Of a stretch of DNA of 64,000 nt, positions 48,954-60,406 are shown one piece after another (positions within the stretch are counted from its first letter, which is position 1; each line of letters opens with the position of its first letter). The stretch is from positions 1,612,001 to 1,676,000 of the forward strand of contig JALECJ010000254.1 in NCBI GenBank assembly GCA_023515745.1, read 5' to 3'. Both the position numbers and the translations under genes were made by a program. Source of the stretch: Amoeboaphelidium protococcarum (Eukaryota > Aphelidiomycota > Aphelidea). The notes beneath the pieces are model-generated. The model was not told the origin of the DNA and did not search any database. It was given only the letters and a program-made list of their open reading frames with translations.

Positions 48954-51113
48954 TCAATCCTTCTTAGCACCTTGAGTGGCAGAGGCATTGATATTAGCCG
49001 TCACAGTACTGGCATCAGCTGGAATATAAATCGAAGGATCAAGCAATTTCAACACTTTACCCATAGCGATCGTCTTGCCTTCATCACGTAAAGTAAATCT
49101 ACCCAACTGTGGATGATCTTCAAAGGTCTCCAAACATATTGGCAACAGAGCTTCCATCTTACACACCAGCACCTGACCATTCTTGACAAACATTGGCGGC
49201 TTTTTGGATTTTCGCTTCGTCTTCGGATCGACCAGGTACATAAACTGTCCAAGTATAACCTCCTAGACGGCAGTGTGCACATGCAACATGGATCGGAATC
49301 CAGGACATACAATGCCCGTCACATCCAGTATAGTCAACTCAACTTCGAACCTGGTCACGGTCTTTACAGAAGCCCATGGGGAGCAGAGGACAAATCCAGG
49401 CTGGACTTCATCCTCATCTATACCTCTAATCTTAATCTTTGCATTATCTCCACTGACGACACCCTTCACCTCCTCTTCAGCTTCATTCTGAATGGTCAAC
49501 ACTTCACAAATCTTCTTCAGAGGCATTATGACAGCCTCCTTACCGATACGCACTCTACCAGACTCAACTTTGCCGGTGACAATCAAGTTACCCATATCCT
49601 TCCATCTCTCCGCGATAGGCATCATGAATGGCTGATCATTCTTCCTCTCCACAGCAGCCATGCCATCCAACTGCTCTAGCAGGGATGGACCATCATACCA
49701 GGGACACACATCTTTACCAGCACGATCCTTCAAATTGGCACCAGTAAATCCACTAAGCGGAATAAACTTAACATCCTGAGATACATCATAACCAACTTGA
49801 GTCAAATATGGCGTCAATTTGTCAATGCACTCCTAAAATCTCTCCTTGGACCAATTGACTGTGCTATCGTCCATCTTATTAATGGCCACAATGAGGTTTT
49901 TCAGACCGGCATTGCTGGCCAGTAGAGCGTGCTCTCTAGTCTGACCACCCTTCTCGAATCCAGTCTCAAATTCACCTTTTCTAGCAGAGATGACAAGAAT
50001 ACCAACATCAGCCTACGATGCACCGGTGATCATGGAAGGCACATAGTTCTTGTGACCAGGTGCGTCCAAAATGGTGTATCGTCTCTTGTCAGTCTCAAAG
50101 AAGGCACGTCCTGTCTCAATAGTGATTCCTTTGGCACGTTCTTTGTCATCCAGATCCAGTGCCCAAGATAAGAACCACGACTCTCTATTCTGCTCCTTGG
50201 CCTCTTTCGCGTACTTCTCCATAGTTCTCTTGTCAACCATACCAGTCTGCAGTAGAATGTGACCTCCCATTGTGGATTTACCAGCATCGACGTGTCCAAT
50301 GAAAACAATGTTCACATGCTCCTTACCACCGGTCTGATAGAAAGTCTCCTCATGAGCCAATTCCTCGGCAGTCAGTTCAGGCATCTTTGGCATAACAAGT
50401 TCAATTACTTCTGGCTCTTCCACCACCAACTCCTATGAACCATTGACAGCAGAAGTAGAATTGTTGGCGGAATTGCTTTTACTATCAGACGCGCCACTCT
50501 TACCATCCTACTTGGTATCAACTTTGGCGGCGGCAGCAGAAGCAGCGGAGTCTTTCTTATCTGCAGATACCGGAGCCTTTTTATCACCAGCCTTAGATTT
50601 GGATGTACTGCCAAGAGATAAGACAAATCGCTTACCAGATTTTAATTAAGCGGCATAATTGGTGGTACCACCGCTTGTAGGGGCAGCAGTTGTTGTAGTC
50701 GGAGCAGGCTTCTATTAGTCAACAGAGCCAGCTGGCTATTACTACTGCTTTCCATACGAAGAAGAGTCAGAAGTCATTTGAAAGGCCTAGGATGGAGCCG
50801 CAAAATCCTGTGCACCGCCGTAACCATACTGATCCATACCGCCGCCGTAGCCGTAACCCGCACCAAAGTCCGCACCAGCACCAGCGGATGGAAAGAACGA
50901 AGGAGCACCAGCATTAGGCACAAAGGATGGAGCATCCAGATTGAATCCTTTACCGAAAAGAGACGCGCCAAAAGTAGAAGAACTCTATTACTACTGATTA
51001 GTGGCAGCACCCTTTGACGACTTATCATCATTGCCCACATTCATGTGACCAAACTTTTCACTCATCTACTAAGTCGATTCTTTCTTATCTTACTACTAAC
51101 CGGATCCGCTCAT
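48954..51113 (-). CDS. SUP35: Translation termination factor eRF3 (Sup35/GSPT)
   Basis: 719-residue GTPase that partners eRF1. An N-terminal region of about 230 residues comprises a Gln/Gly/Tyr/Pro-rich part ([14 protein letters not shown]) and a Lys/Ala/Ser-rich part, then the acidic linker [19 protein letters not shown]. The G domain has GHVDAGKST (G1), DAPGHKNY (G3) and NKMD (G4), and the EF1A-like domains II and III complete it. Five of the first 16 codons are TAG/TAA (positions 6-8, 15, 16), all read as Gln. This factor works with eRF1, whose altered stop recognition must underlie the variant code. The hydrophilic Q-rich N-terminus is similar in kind to yeast Sup35. Confidence 0.97.
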
Positions 51114-51463
51114 ACTTAGTGTAACTCTTTATATCTACTGTAATAAAGATATAACTTGATGATATATAATCTCCACTTGCAATAAAAAGTACAAAGGGAA
51201 GAAAATGTGAAGAAAATCGTAAAACGCGACTTGATCGGTTCAAGCAAAGAACAACGATGACGACGGCGAAGATCAGAGCCATAAGCGATTGATTCGATTG
51301 AATGAATCAAACCGCCGACCTGTGGTGGCATGTACGGTAATCACTAAATAATTGGACTGATTATATAACTACGAAGAGAAATCAATAAGCAGACACAACA
51401 ACGTACTAGGTAAACTATATATTTAATAAAGCTTTCACCAGAACTGGCTCAACTCAACTCAAT
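51114..51463. other. Intergenic region, eRF3 promoter
   Basis: 350 bases upstream of eRF3 and downstream of RPS26. It contains CpG-rich sequence near 51225-51310. No convincing ORF. Confidence 0.4.
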
Positions 51464-51951
51464 TCATGCCTTGACCAAATTGGCAGCGATGGATGGGTTG
51501 ATCTTCTTGCCGTTCTTGTCGAAACGCACACGAGGTGGTGGAGTTCTAATCTTACGGGATTCACGGCTTCTGACGCGAACAATACGAGCGTGGATGGCAC
51601 AGCTGACACAGTACTCCAACTTGACGTACAACTTTGGCACGGCGTACTCTTAGTATGCAGATGCCTCGGTAATGTCTCTAACGGCAGCACTCTCAACCAT
51701 GTTCTTAATCAACACTTTCTTGATTGCCTTATCCTTTGGGACGCAACGTGCACAGTTGGCACAACGCGAGAAGGTGACATGTCCACGACCTTTCTTATTA
51801 CGACCACCACTACGTCTCTTTTTAGTCTACATATATAAAAGTTTTATAAAAATAATCATCTAGAATCTGTCCATTGAATTTAAATCCATCCATAATGTGC
51901 CTATAACGTCCACTATGGATAGATTTAAATTACGCGCATAAATCTTACCAT
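51464..51951 (-). CDS. RPS26: 40S ribosomal protein eS26
   Basis: About 121 residues, with [20 protein letters not shown] (20) carrying the zinc-binding cysteines, then [29 protein letters not shown] and [12 protein letters not shown]-type C-terminal region. The coding sequence is split right after the start codon: exon 1 is just ATG (51949-51951), followed by a 122-nt intron ending TATGTAG (51827-51948), the longest resolved in this window. Such an intron position is typical of ribosomal protein genes. Only one reassigned codon (TAA) is used. Confidence 0.96.
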
Positions 51952-52293
51952 TGTGTGTTTACTATTATTATATTATTTTACTTGAAAGTATCACTACAAT
52001 ATACAGCAAACTTTCCAACTTGGCGATTTAGCTTGAAAGAAAAATATGACGCGTCCATCATCAACCTAACCTTAATTCTCGGTGCAATTTCGAGCGAATC
52101 ATTCTTTCGCCCGCTTTTGTAGTTTTCTCTACCGGCCGCAGTGTCTTTTCGCGTGCGCACTGTCTTAGCGGTTGTCGTCGCTTCGCTGTTTTCCCTTCGA
52201 GTTGTTGTTTCGATCAAGTCATTCTTTCCTTACACCACATTACGTTTTATTACACACCTGACAATTGACGAAGAATTCTGAATTTTAAAAAGT
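51952..52293. other. Divergent promoter region, RPS26 / NDUFS8
   Basis: 342 bases between divergent genes. A CpG-rich block at about 52080-52200 (CCGGCCGCAG, CGCGTGCGC) is probably the shared promoter. No ORF of note. Confidence 0.45.
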
Positions 52294-52920
52294 ATGATTT
52301 CGATGGTGAGAACATCATAGTTGAGAACTTTTGCCCTGAGTCAGCAGTTATTGGCACAGAGGAGGTTATTGAGTGTGACTGCGGTGAATAAATCATAATC
52401 TGCTCCAGTAAAGTCACCTCGGCTCAAGGAAGAGAGTCCTATTGAGTCGGCTGCACACACTCTGCTGATGACTGAGGTTTTTCGTGGAATGTGGCTGACC
52501 TTGGAGCACTTTTTCAAGCCTCCATACACTATATTCTATCCGTTTGAGAAGGGACCATTGAGTACTAGATTCAGAGGAGAACATGCGTTGAGGCGCTATC
52601 CGACTGGCGAGGAGCGTTGCATTGCCTGTAAGTTGTGTGAGGCTGTGTGTCCTGCTTAGGCCATCACTATTGAAGCTGAACCGCGGGCTGATGGCTCTAG
52701 AAGAACTACAAGATATGATATTGATATGACCAAGTGCATATATTGCGGCCTATGTCAGGAAGCGTGTCCCGTTGATGCCATCGTTGAAGGACCAAACTTT
52801 GAGTATAGCACTGAGACTAGGGAGGAGTTGCTGTATAACAAGGAGAAATTGCTAGCTAATGGTGACAAATGGGAGACTCAACTTGCCAGCTAATTACGCG
52901 CTGAACATCCATACCGTTGA
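52294..52920 (+). CDS. NDUFS8: Mitochondrial complex I subunit TYKY/NDUFS8
   Basis: 208-residue precursor. A mitochondrial presequence rich in Arg/Ser/Leu is followed by the helical [20 protein letters not shown] segment and two 4Fe-4S motifs, [12 protein letters not shown] and [16 protein letters not shown], carrying clusters N6a and N6b. The C-terminus is the conserved [16 protein letters not shown]. It shows the organism has a rotenone-type complex I, unlike microsporidia or Saccharomyces. Single exon. Confidence 0.97.
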
Positions 52921-53031
52921 TTATATGTGACTCTTTTTAGATGACAAATGGAATTTTTTATCATCTTTGATTTTTATTGATTTCGTTCTTCCTTCCGTTC
53001 TGAAAACATTTAACAAATCTTAGAGATTTAA

Positions 53032-53622
53032 ATGATGACAGAATTAATAGTGGGAGATCTTGTAGAAATTACAGATTCATAAAAGATTTCTCATAAAGGG
53101 CATGTCTATGCAGTGGATAAATAAATTGGTATTGTGGCTTTGTAGCAGCCACCATCCACACCTCTATTACCGCATTAAAAATCGCGTAATAATTATGTTT
53201 TACTGAATATGAACTCTGTGCGTAATGTCCAAGTGCTAGAAAATAAATCTAAAAGTTTCTAGGATGGATACTCTGATACTCGACTTAGTAATGCTAACAA
53301 CGATAAAGTCACATAGAGAGAACGTAATGCGATTCGAAATAAAGAAATGGCCTTGTCTCGTGTCAACAAAGCAGTGCCTCCCGAGGTCTAGGCTGTTTTC
53401 GATGCTCTTACACGCACACTTCCTTGCCAGTGGTAGACGGATAGATAAAACAGTAACAATGGATAAGCGGTTTAACTAATGGTTGTGTTTGATGGGCTAG
53501 TCGTGATCAGTCCACCGTACAAGGCTGATGATCAATGTGTACGCGGAGGTGATAGAAATGCTGTGGATAGAGTGAAGAAAGTTTTACGTTTCGAGAGACA
53601 ACGTCTTAAATTGCCGGAATGA
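53032..53622 (+). CDS. LSM12: LSM12-like protein
   Basis: 196-residue protein with an N-terminal Sm-like barrel (VGDLVEITDSQ, GHVYAVDKQIGIVAL, LLNMNSVRNVQVLE) and a C-terminal anticodon-binding-type AD domain (RERNAIRNKEMA, then VVFDGLVVISPPYKADDQ and DRVKKVLR), the layout of LSM12. In yeast and animals LSM12 associates with ataxin-2/Pbp1 in mRNA regulation. Rich in TAA/TAG glutamines. Two consecutive ATGs at the start; the first is used. Confidence 0.85.
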
Positions 53623-53759
53623 GAAAATATCGTTTTTGAATGAGTTTTGTTCTTAACATTGCCTTTTTAATTCGATACTGAAACATCTTCTTTCAAATTA
53701 CTTTGTTTCACACTGTGTATAATTGAAATACTCAGTGTGTTCAGCATCTACTCAATAAA

Positions 53760-54396
53760 ATGATACAGACATCCAAGAGCTCAAGTGATGTGATTATTGT
53801 TCGAAAGTCTCTTGATGGTGTTAAAGGAATGTCAGTCCTTGAAAAAGTAAGTTTAGAATTACTACAGACAGAAAATCATATGTTATTACAATGATATCAA
53901 AGTGTAGATTCGACTGCGAAAATAATAAAAAGTGGAGTGCGTGGATAAAAGCAAACCAAAGATATCTCTGAGGGAAAAGGCTGTATTGAGTAGATTAACT
54001 TCATTTGTGGACTTGGTATATTGGTAAGATATCACAGTAACTCTTATTCCATACTGATTATTATTGTTGAAACGGAATGTAGCATCGTGCATAAATAGGA
54101 GCGGCGATCGTTCTACATGAAAGAACTGTTACAAAAAGCGACAGACACATATCAGCAACCACTATCACTATGTAATATTCCTTTTTAGTCTGTAATGTGT
54201 AACAATTTACTTAATTTACTGTGTAGTCGAGGCTAAAGAATTGTTAGTTAAACTGGCTGAGATCGCGCCTCAGTGGATTTCTCTCGTTGAAACAGAATTT
54301 GGTCAAATGGTATCGATCAACAGCGTGACAACCACGCGAAAGGACGTCATGACACAAGTTCAGCTTCACGTCGATTCGAAATTATCTGGTGTCTGA
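53760..54396 (+). CDS. CDT1: Short CDT1-like protein (C-terminal winged-helix region)
   Basis: Four inferred exons: 53760-53846, 53908-54023, 54083-about 54198, about 54227-54396, with introns of 61, 59 and a tentative 28 nt. The product matches only the C-terminal part of CDT1. It has MSVLEKIRLRKQ (as in LLERIRxK), LSRLTSFVDLVY, a loop, then EAKELLVKLAEIAPQWI with the C-terminal winged helix that contacts MCM. The geminin-binding and middle winged-helix domains of full-length CDT1 are not seen upstream. It may be a shortened gene or the 3' part of one whose other exons I failed to find. Confidence 0.6.
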
Positions 54397-54704
54397 CTGA
54401 GTATATAAAGAGTGTTTATTGATTTGATTTAAAAGAGTGTATGTATTTATAAATATTTAAATTGCATTAATTAGTATGCTTCATCTCTGATTCGAGCGCC
54501 ACATCAAATTTTCATTACCAATCCAGTCGCCAAGTGTGATCAATCATCTATGTGATATTTATATATGCCACACCCTCTGGAATCAGTTATGAATTCTTCA
54601 AAATGCAATAATTCGAGAATTGATTTTCTTTTCATCAATTAACATTCACATTCACTTTGAACAAAAGTTAACAGCAACTTTAAATCTAGCGATAATATTC
54701 AAAC
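54397..54704. other. Intergenic region
   Basis: 308 AT-rich bases upstream of the coactosin-like gene. Nothing recognised. Confidence 0.4.
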
Positions 54705-55478
54705 ATGCCTGAATCAGTAAAGACTCGTCAATCTGCGGTTGAAAATGGCAATAACTACAAGGCTTCTTCCAACTTCAAAGCTGGTGGTCGTCCAAAGTCC
54801 AACACAAACATCTCTTCCAGTGTCAATGCTGATCAAAGTGTCCATGATGCAGTGAAAGCTATTCTGGATGCTGATGACAATGTCAGCTGGGCCATCTTCA
54901 AGCTGGAGAATGGTCAGGTGCAAACAAGGCAGAAGGGTAATGGTGACTTGGATCAGTTGAAGGCTGGCTTGCGTGATGATGAAGTTAGCTATGGCTATCT
55001 GAGACAGCCAATTGGCAGTGACAGACGTAACAAGTACGTGTTCATCAAGTGGGTGGGTGAGAGTGTGAGACCAATCCAACGCGCGCGTGCTCTCGACGAC
55101 TGCAAGAAGATTCAAGAGGTTGTGAAGACGTTTCACATTGAGCTGAGCGCGAACAAACCATCCGATTTGAACGAGAAGGCTCTGATTGAGAGATTGCAGA
55201 AGGCCGCCGGTGCCAACTATGACAAGGAGCAGAATGCTGCATCTGCTGCCATCGATCAGTCTGTCCACGAGTTTGGCAATTACAAGCGCTCCAGTAAGGA
55301 ATTCTTCTAGCAGATGGAGAAGAGCGGTACTGTGAAGTCTATCGTTTATGAGACCAAGGCACTGCCAAAGTCGACCCCTGTTGATCTTGGCAACCGCTCA
55401 ATGACTGTCGGCGCCTCCTCTGCGCGTGCAAACACGGTCGACTTGAAGATTGTCAAGGAAGACAATGTGGCCAACTGA
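54705..55478 (+). CDS. Coactosin-like ADF-H domain protein
   Basis: 257-residue protein. An N-terminal Asn/Ser-rich segment (about 40 residues) is followed by an ADF-homology domain of coactosin type: AVKAILDADDNVSWAIFKLE (20), EVSYGYLR, KYVFIKWVGESVRPIQRA and VVKTFHIEL. The C-terminal extension (EQNAASAAIDQSVHEFGNYK, then a Ser/Val-rich tail) is longer than in animal coactosin. Coactosins bind F-actin and counter capping. The gene uses CAA/CAG for nearly all Gln, with a single TAG near the end, consistent with high expression. Confidence 0.9.
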
Positions 55479-55644
55479 AGATGCTTTTGCCAATATGTGT
55501 ACTGATGATGATGATGATAAAATGTTAGAACTGGTGTTACAAACTTGATTTGTTCATCTTGTAGATTTCTTTTCAGCAACGCGTCGATTCAATCTTGATC
55601 CCGTTTTCATTTCCATCTCTAATACTGTAGCGATAGTAAACGAA

Positions 55645-56601
55645 ATGTCAACGTTCTCATCATTATTTAAGCAATCCTAATTTGTAAAGCTAGTCGATAG
55701 GAGGCTAGTCGGAAGTCATATGAATCAAGTGGTGGTGACTAAAAACTAACTTGACGCGTCTCTTGGTGATTATGGCCTCAAGTATGATGTACCTGATCAG
55801 TTACGAGGCAAGTCTATATATGTAAAAGACATTGATACACTGTATGGATTTGCGCGTTATGATGAAAATAAGGTGGATATTAATTAGTGGAATTAAATAT
55901 TTGAACAGATGAATGTGCGCGATAACGTGGATTCTATTGATGTATCCAAGAGTCTGGCTATGATGACGAAATCTGAGCTGTAGTAACTTTAACAACAGTT
56001 GAACACTATCGATCCGGAGATAAAGTAAAAGATAGTTGCTGAGAAGGATCTAAAGAATAAAACAAAGTTATTGACAGAACATTTAGGTATAAACTTGGGC
56101 GCTGATTCTTAGAAGGCTAAGCATATCACTTTGGTTCCTAAAGACGCGTCCAATCTACCACGCGTGCAAGCTCGTGTACTGAATCCTCTCTATGGTGGGT
56201 ATGCTGTTGGTATTTACGGACTGGTTGGTTTCCTGCCTAACAGCGATCCATATTTCATGATTAGACCGAATTTTGTTGCCAATGACCGATCAAAGCTGCA
56301 TGAGATGTACATTTGTGAGGTGAAGATTAGTGAGTAAGGCAAAGTTAATACTACCGTTGCTTTGAATCCTGACGCGTTAAAGGTTGGATCTTCATCCGGT
56401 GCCGCTGGAAAGGCAAAGGCAAAGGCTAAGAAGAGTGTTCTGGATTTTGATTAAATATTGGCAGATTTAGATCAAGATGCTTCCAAGCTAAGTGTTAAGC
56501 CGGAGAGCAGTAAAAAGAGCGCCAAAGTTGTTATCGACTCTATCACTTAGTTCCTCGAAGATATAGAATCTGATCAAAAGATAAAGACTGAAAAGAAATG
56601 A
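55645..56601 (+). CDS. MRP51: MRP51-like mitochondrial small-subunit ribosomal protein
   Basis: 318-residue protein. The N-terminal KLVDRRLVGSHMNQVVVT, DYGLKYDVP and DIDTLYGFARYDENK segments and the later RVQARVLNPLYGGYAVGIYG (20) correspond to the fungal Mrp51 family of the mitoribosomal small subunit. The family is restricted to fungi and close relatives as far as I recall, which is useful for placing the organism. The C-terminus is Lys/Ser-rich. Many TAA/TAG codons, single exon. Assignment rests on pattern recall, so moderate confidence. Confidence 0.72.
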
Positions 56602-56642
56602 TTCAAGATAATGTAATTTCATTTCCTATAAAAAATATCATA

Positions 56643-58865
56643 TCACTTTACTTTCTTCTCACTCTAAGAAGCTAATAACTGGCGAAGATAGTGCGAGCAT
56701 ACTTCAGTAATCTCAGACTCCATTGATGTTAAATCAGCCAGACTAAGAGCGGATCCTCTGACGGAATCATTTCCATTCACTTACAGCTGACCATCTTTCT
56801 CTTCAACTTAAAGGTGATCAAACTGGCTTTCATGATCGCTAATGATGCTCTTCAATAGCTTGCGACGCAACTATTACTCTTACTCTTGGGCTTGCAGAGT
56901 CGATAAGCTGGGGAAGAAGGAGAATGCGTTACTCATAACCAGCCAACTGACCAAGAACAAGTGTTCAATCAAGAATAGCCAAAAGAATGTCTTTGAGCTG
57001 GCCAATGCATTAATATCAATACCAAATATCCTGGCTTCTGACATTTATCTAAACATGCAAATCCAGACAACGTTCAAAATGACGCTAAAGAATGTGAGAA
57101 GCTTCAAGTTGAACAACCATGGACCAATAGAATCTGTACGTCTAGGTACTGGGCGTTTGTGATTATACGCAATCTTTATCGCATCGCTTCTCACCTCCAA
57201 CCAGTTATTGACGAAAGCGGCCAAGCTAGTAAAGCTCCAGACTGAGCCGAAAATAACAACGTACCCAAATTACATGATCATCTCGTTGTAGTCTTCATCG
57301 ATATCATACGATGCTTTCTCCGCCTATGCTAGAATTCTCTAAAGATTAGATTTAGAGCCTTTATTAAGAGGCTTCGAGCCAGATGAAGACAAATCATCAT
57401 CACTTGACGATTTCCTTCTAGCCATAAAATGAGCTCCGGCTCTTTATAATACGGGCAGTACCAGCTCAGTAAAAGCATTAATCACCTGGCCCGTCATGAT
57501 AAACTCAAAAACTGCATTAGCAAATTTCTCAGTCTTTTGCACTTCTTCAGATACGGGAACATCCATAAGACTACCAAACAACTGAGCAATATATGGACCA
57601 AAAGGAATATACACCAAACCATTCAAAAGTGGGAACGCAAAATTGATTACAAAATTAGAAATGAACATCTTTTGCACAAAGTACCAATGCTTGGACTGCA
57701 AACTCTGATGCTATTCAAACTGATTTAATAACTTGCACACAGCAGCATACCACTGACTTATATACGGAACCGTGAGCGTATATATGATAATCGGCGAGTA
57801 CTTGAGCCATTCCTGCAGCGGACCTTTGTAATACTCAATCAAAAGCATATCCAAAATGAACATTGTGCTCACGTATAGACTCAGCATAATCGCCATCACT
57901 ACCATCACGGGGATAGTTGCACACTTTCGCGCATAATCGTACACAGCTGCCCACGCAGGTGATAAGCGATGTGAACCACCACCATCAAGCTAATAGTCAC
58001 AGTCATCGATAGATGAAGTGCGCGATTAATAAAGATCATTCTTCATGTGCTGTGAAGAGTCAACCTTGGAACATCCCTTCACATTCCAGATGGTGACCAA
58101 ATCATCTTACCGACGCTCCCAGTATAGAATAAACACCACGGCCCATAGACACAGTGTAACTGAATACCAGACAGAGTACTGAGTATCTACAAAATAAGCT
58201 AATACACCCAGGACAGATGGAATGGCCAGGAAGAAGAAGTATGTCTGTAAAAAGTCAAAATAGAGGGCCAACTCTTCACCAAAATGCTCACGTGCCACTT
58301 TTAAATCATCAAAATTGAGGATCCACTTAGAAGACCAAGATTTAATCCATTTCTAATTAAACTCATCATCATGTAATGGATAAAGGTCATACTCTAAACG
58401 ACCGTCATAAATGTGTAATTCACGCACCAGAATTTCATGAATCAACCTATATCTCTCACTTTTAGATAACGTCTTTAGAGCAGATAGAGATGCTTTATCA
58501 ACAGGGTCAATGCTCAAATCTCCAACTCCCTTCATCCAGTCGTCTATTCTACTTTATTGATACTACTGAGACAAGGCGCCATCAGGACAATGGATGAGTA
58601 TTAGCAATTTACCATCACCTTCAGACGTAGCATTGGCAGACTCAATCTAAAACTTGAGACCACAAACTATAAATTTCTATAACAGCTCTGATAATAATTT
58701 AATAAAGTCAGACTATTATTGCTCTTTTTATTAATTATTATCAGATTTAGTACTTGAGGTATTTTAGACTTCCACGACATAGTCAACATATGACAGATCT
58801 TTACTAAGAAGCATTGGACTTTCAAAGAAATTGTCTTTTATAATCTGCAATTTAATTTCATTCAT
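56643..58865 (-). CDS. Anoctamin/TMEM16 family (Ist2-like) membrane protein
   Basis: 740-residue multi-span protein of the anoctamin family (lipid scramblases, channels, or ER-plasma membrane tethers such as Ist2). The N-terminal cytosolic domain (about 220 residues) is followed by YFDFLQTYFFFLAIPSVLG with the first spans, VFILYWERRQ, an extramembrane loop, ILDMLLIEYYKGPLQEWL, FAFPLLNGLVYIPFGPYI, and late spans SWLVMSNAFS. The RRTDSIGPWLFNL segment is a family signature. No poly-basic C-terminal tail like Ist2. Single exon with dense TAA/TAG use, including runs of reassigned codons near residue 45. Confidence 0.88.
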
Positions 58866-59126
58866 ATCAATCACTTTTAATCGTTAGAGTTTTGTTAAAT
58901 AATTTTGGAATTAAATTACTACTAATATGGATGACCATTCAACAAGGATTCATTTAAAAAGAGAATGACAGCTGAACGAATCACCAAACTCTCACCGTTT
59001 CCGTCTTGCGTTCATAAACGTACTGAGAATCCATAGTGGCATATCTGTTAAAAGGTAGAGAGAAATTTAATGATGATGATGTAAAATTTAAAACATAAGA
59101 GAACATGTCTAATGATGAGATTTAAT

Positions 59127-60314
59127 TCAATTTAATAATTTAGCGGGTGCTTCGTGTTCATGTTCGTACTCTATTTCAACGTATTGTCCTCTTCTACGCT
59201 TGCCAGGCTTGGACTGTTTAGGCGACTTTGCTGATTAACCGATTTGGACTTGATTTGATTCTAAAACTTCCTCTTCTTCTTCCACATCATCTTCACCACT
59301 TTCATCTTCGTCTTATGAGCTGTATTATGACGCGTTAAAGTCAACTCCATCGTAATCTTCAAAATCATAATCTTCGTCGCCTTCACTCATATCGACCAAT
59401 TCACGTTCCTGATCCAAGTGCTCCAATTCGTATTCATCCTCGTCCATATCTTCTTCATACTCGTACTCTTCCTCCTCGCCACTCTCCAACTGCTGCTGCT
59501 ACTATTCCTTTTCAATCTACTCCATGGCGGCAGAGAACTGATCCTTATCAACATTCAGAATATCCTTATACAGTTCACCGTACGTGCCATTCTTGAGTCT
59601 CTCCAACAGCTCCTTCTAAATGTTCTGATCCAACTTGGCAGCCACCTCGGCCTTCATTTCTCTACGCTCGTCTCTGCGCTCAGTTTTCCGCTTGATCGGC
59701 ACAAGACGCGAGTTTCCTCTCACGGACAGTCGGCGCATCTTGATCAAGTACTGAGTGAGACGCGTCAATCTCTACTTACACCGGTGTATCATAAACTCTG
59801 GCCAATGTATCAACTCTTCATCAATCTACAAACATACACACATATAGACATAGAAATGCTGAGTCATAATTATTCTATTTTAGAACGATAATTAGGAATT
59901 TAATATTACCTATTGTAGAGCTTGGGTGTAATTCTTTGACAACTGAATCTTCTCCCACATTTTAGCTGGCATGTGGGCGCGTTCAACCGTCTTCACGTAC
60001 AGATAGAGGACACCCTTATCCTCTTTCACAGTCGCATATCTACTATTAGCCAGAGGACACGACTTTCTATCACATAGACCGGTTGCATTATATTCATTTT
60101 TACAAAATTTCTCTTTAGTTCTAGTTCTACACGAATAAGATGGTGTTATTGTATGATTAAATATCAATGTGATTTATAGAATCGATCTTACGAGACTTTG
60201 AATGAGCAAAAGTAATCATTAATCACTCCCCAAATAACCTACAGTATTAGATATATAGATAAAGATAAAGAGATATTACAACTGTAAATACACACTTACG
60301 TCGTCAGACTGCAT
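59127..60314 (-). CDS. MAK16: MAK16 ribosome biogenesis protein
   Basis: 60S biogenesis factor, an RNA- and Fe-S/zinc-type-binding partner of RPF1. Four exons; introns 60239-60299 (61 nt), 60127-60191 (65 nt) and 59826-59909 (84 nt). Exon 1 is 15 nt (MQSDD). Joined sequence: [19 protein letters not shown], then [20 protein letters not shown] with the conserved cysteines, [16 protein letters not shown] and [20 protein letters not shown]-like core ([17 protein letters not shown]). A long acidic tail ends in [13 protein letters not shown]. About 325 residues. The third intron is a multiple of three with no in-frame TGA. Confidence 0.95.
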
Positions 60315-60406
60315 TTTTTAAATTTACTTTGTGAGATTGTTATTAGCTGCAATCAATAAGGATTTGCTTTGTTTTCACCGCAATTAAAAAGTGAAGAGAG
60401 ATCATC

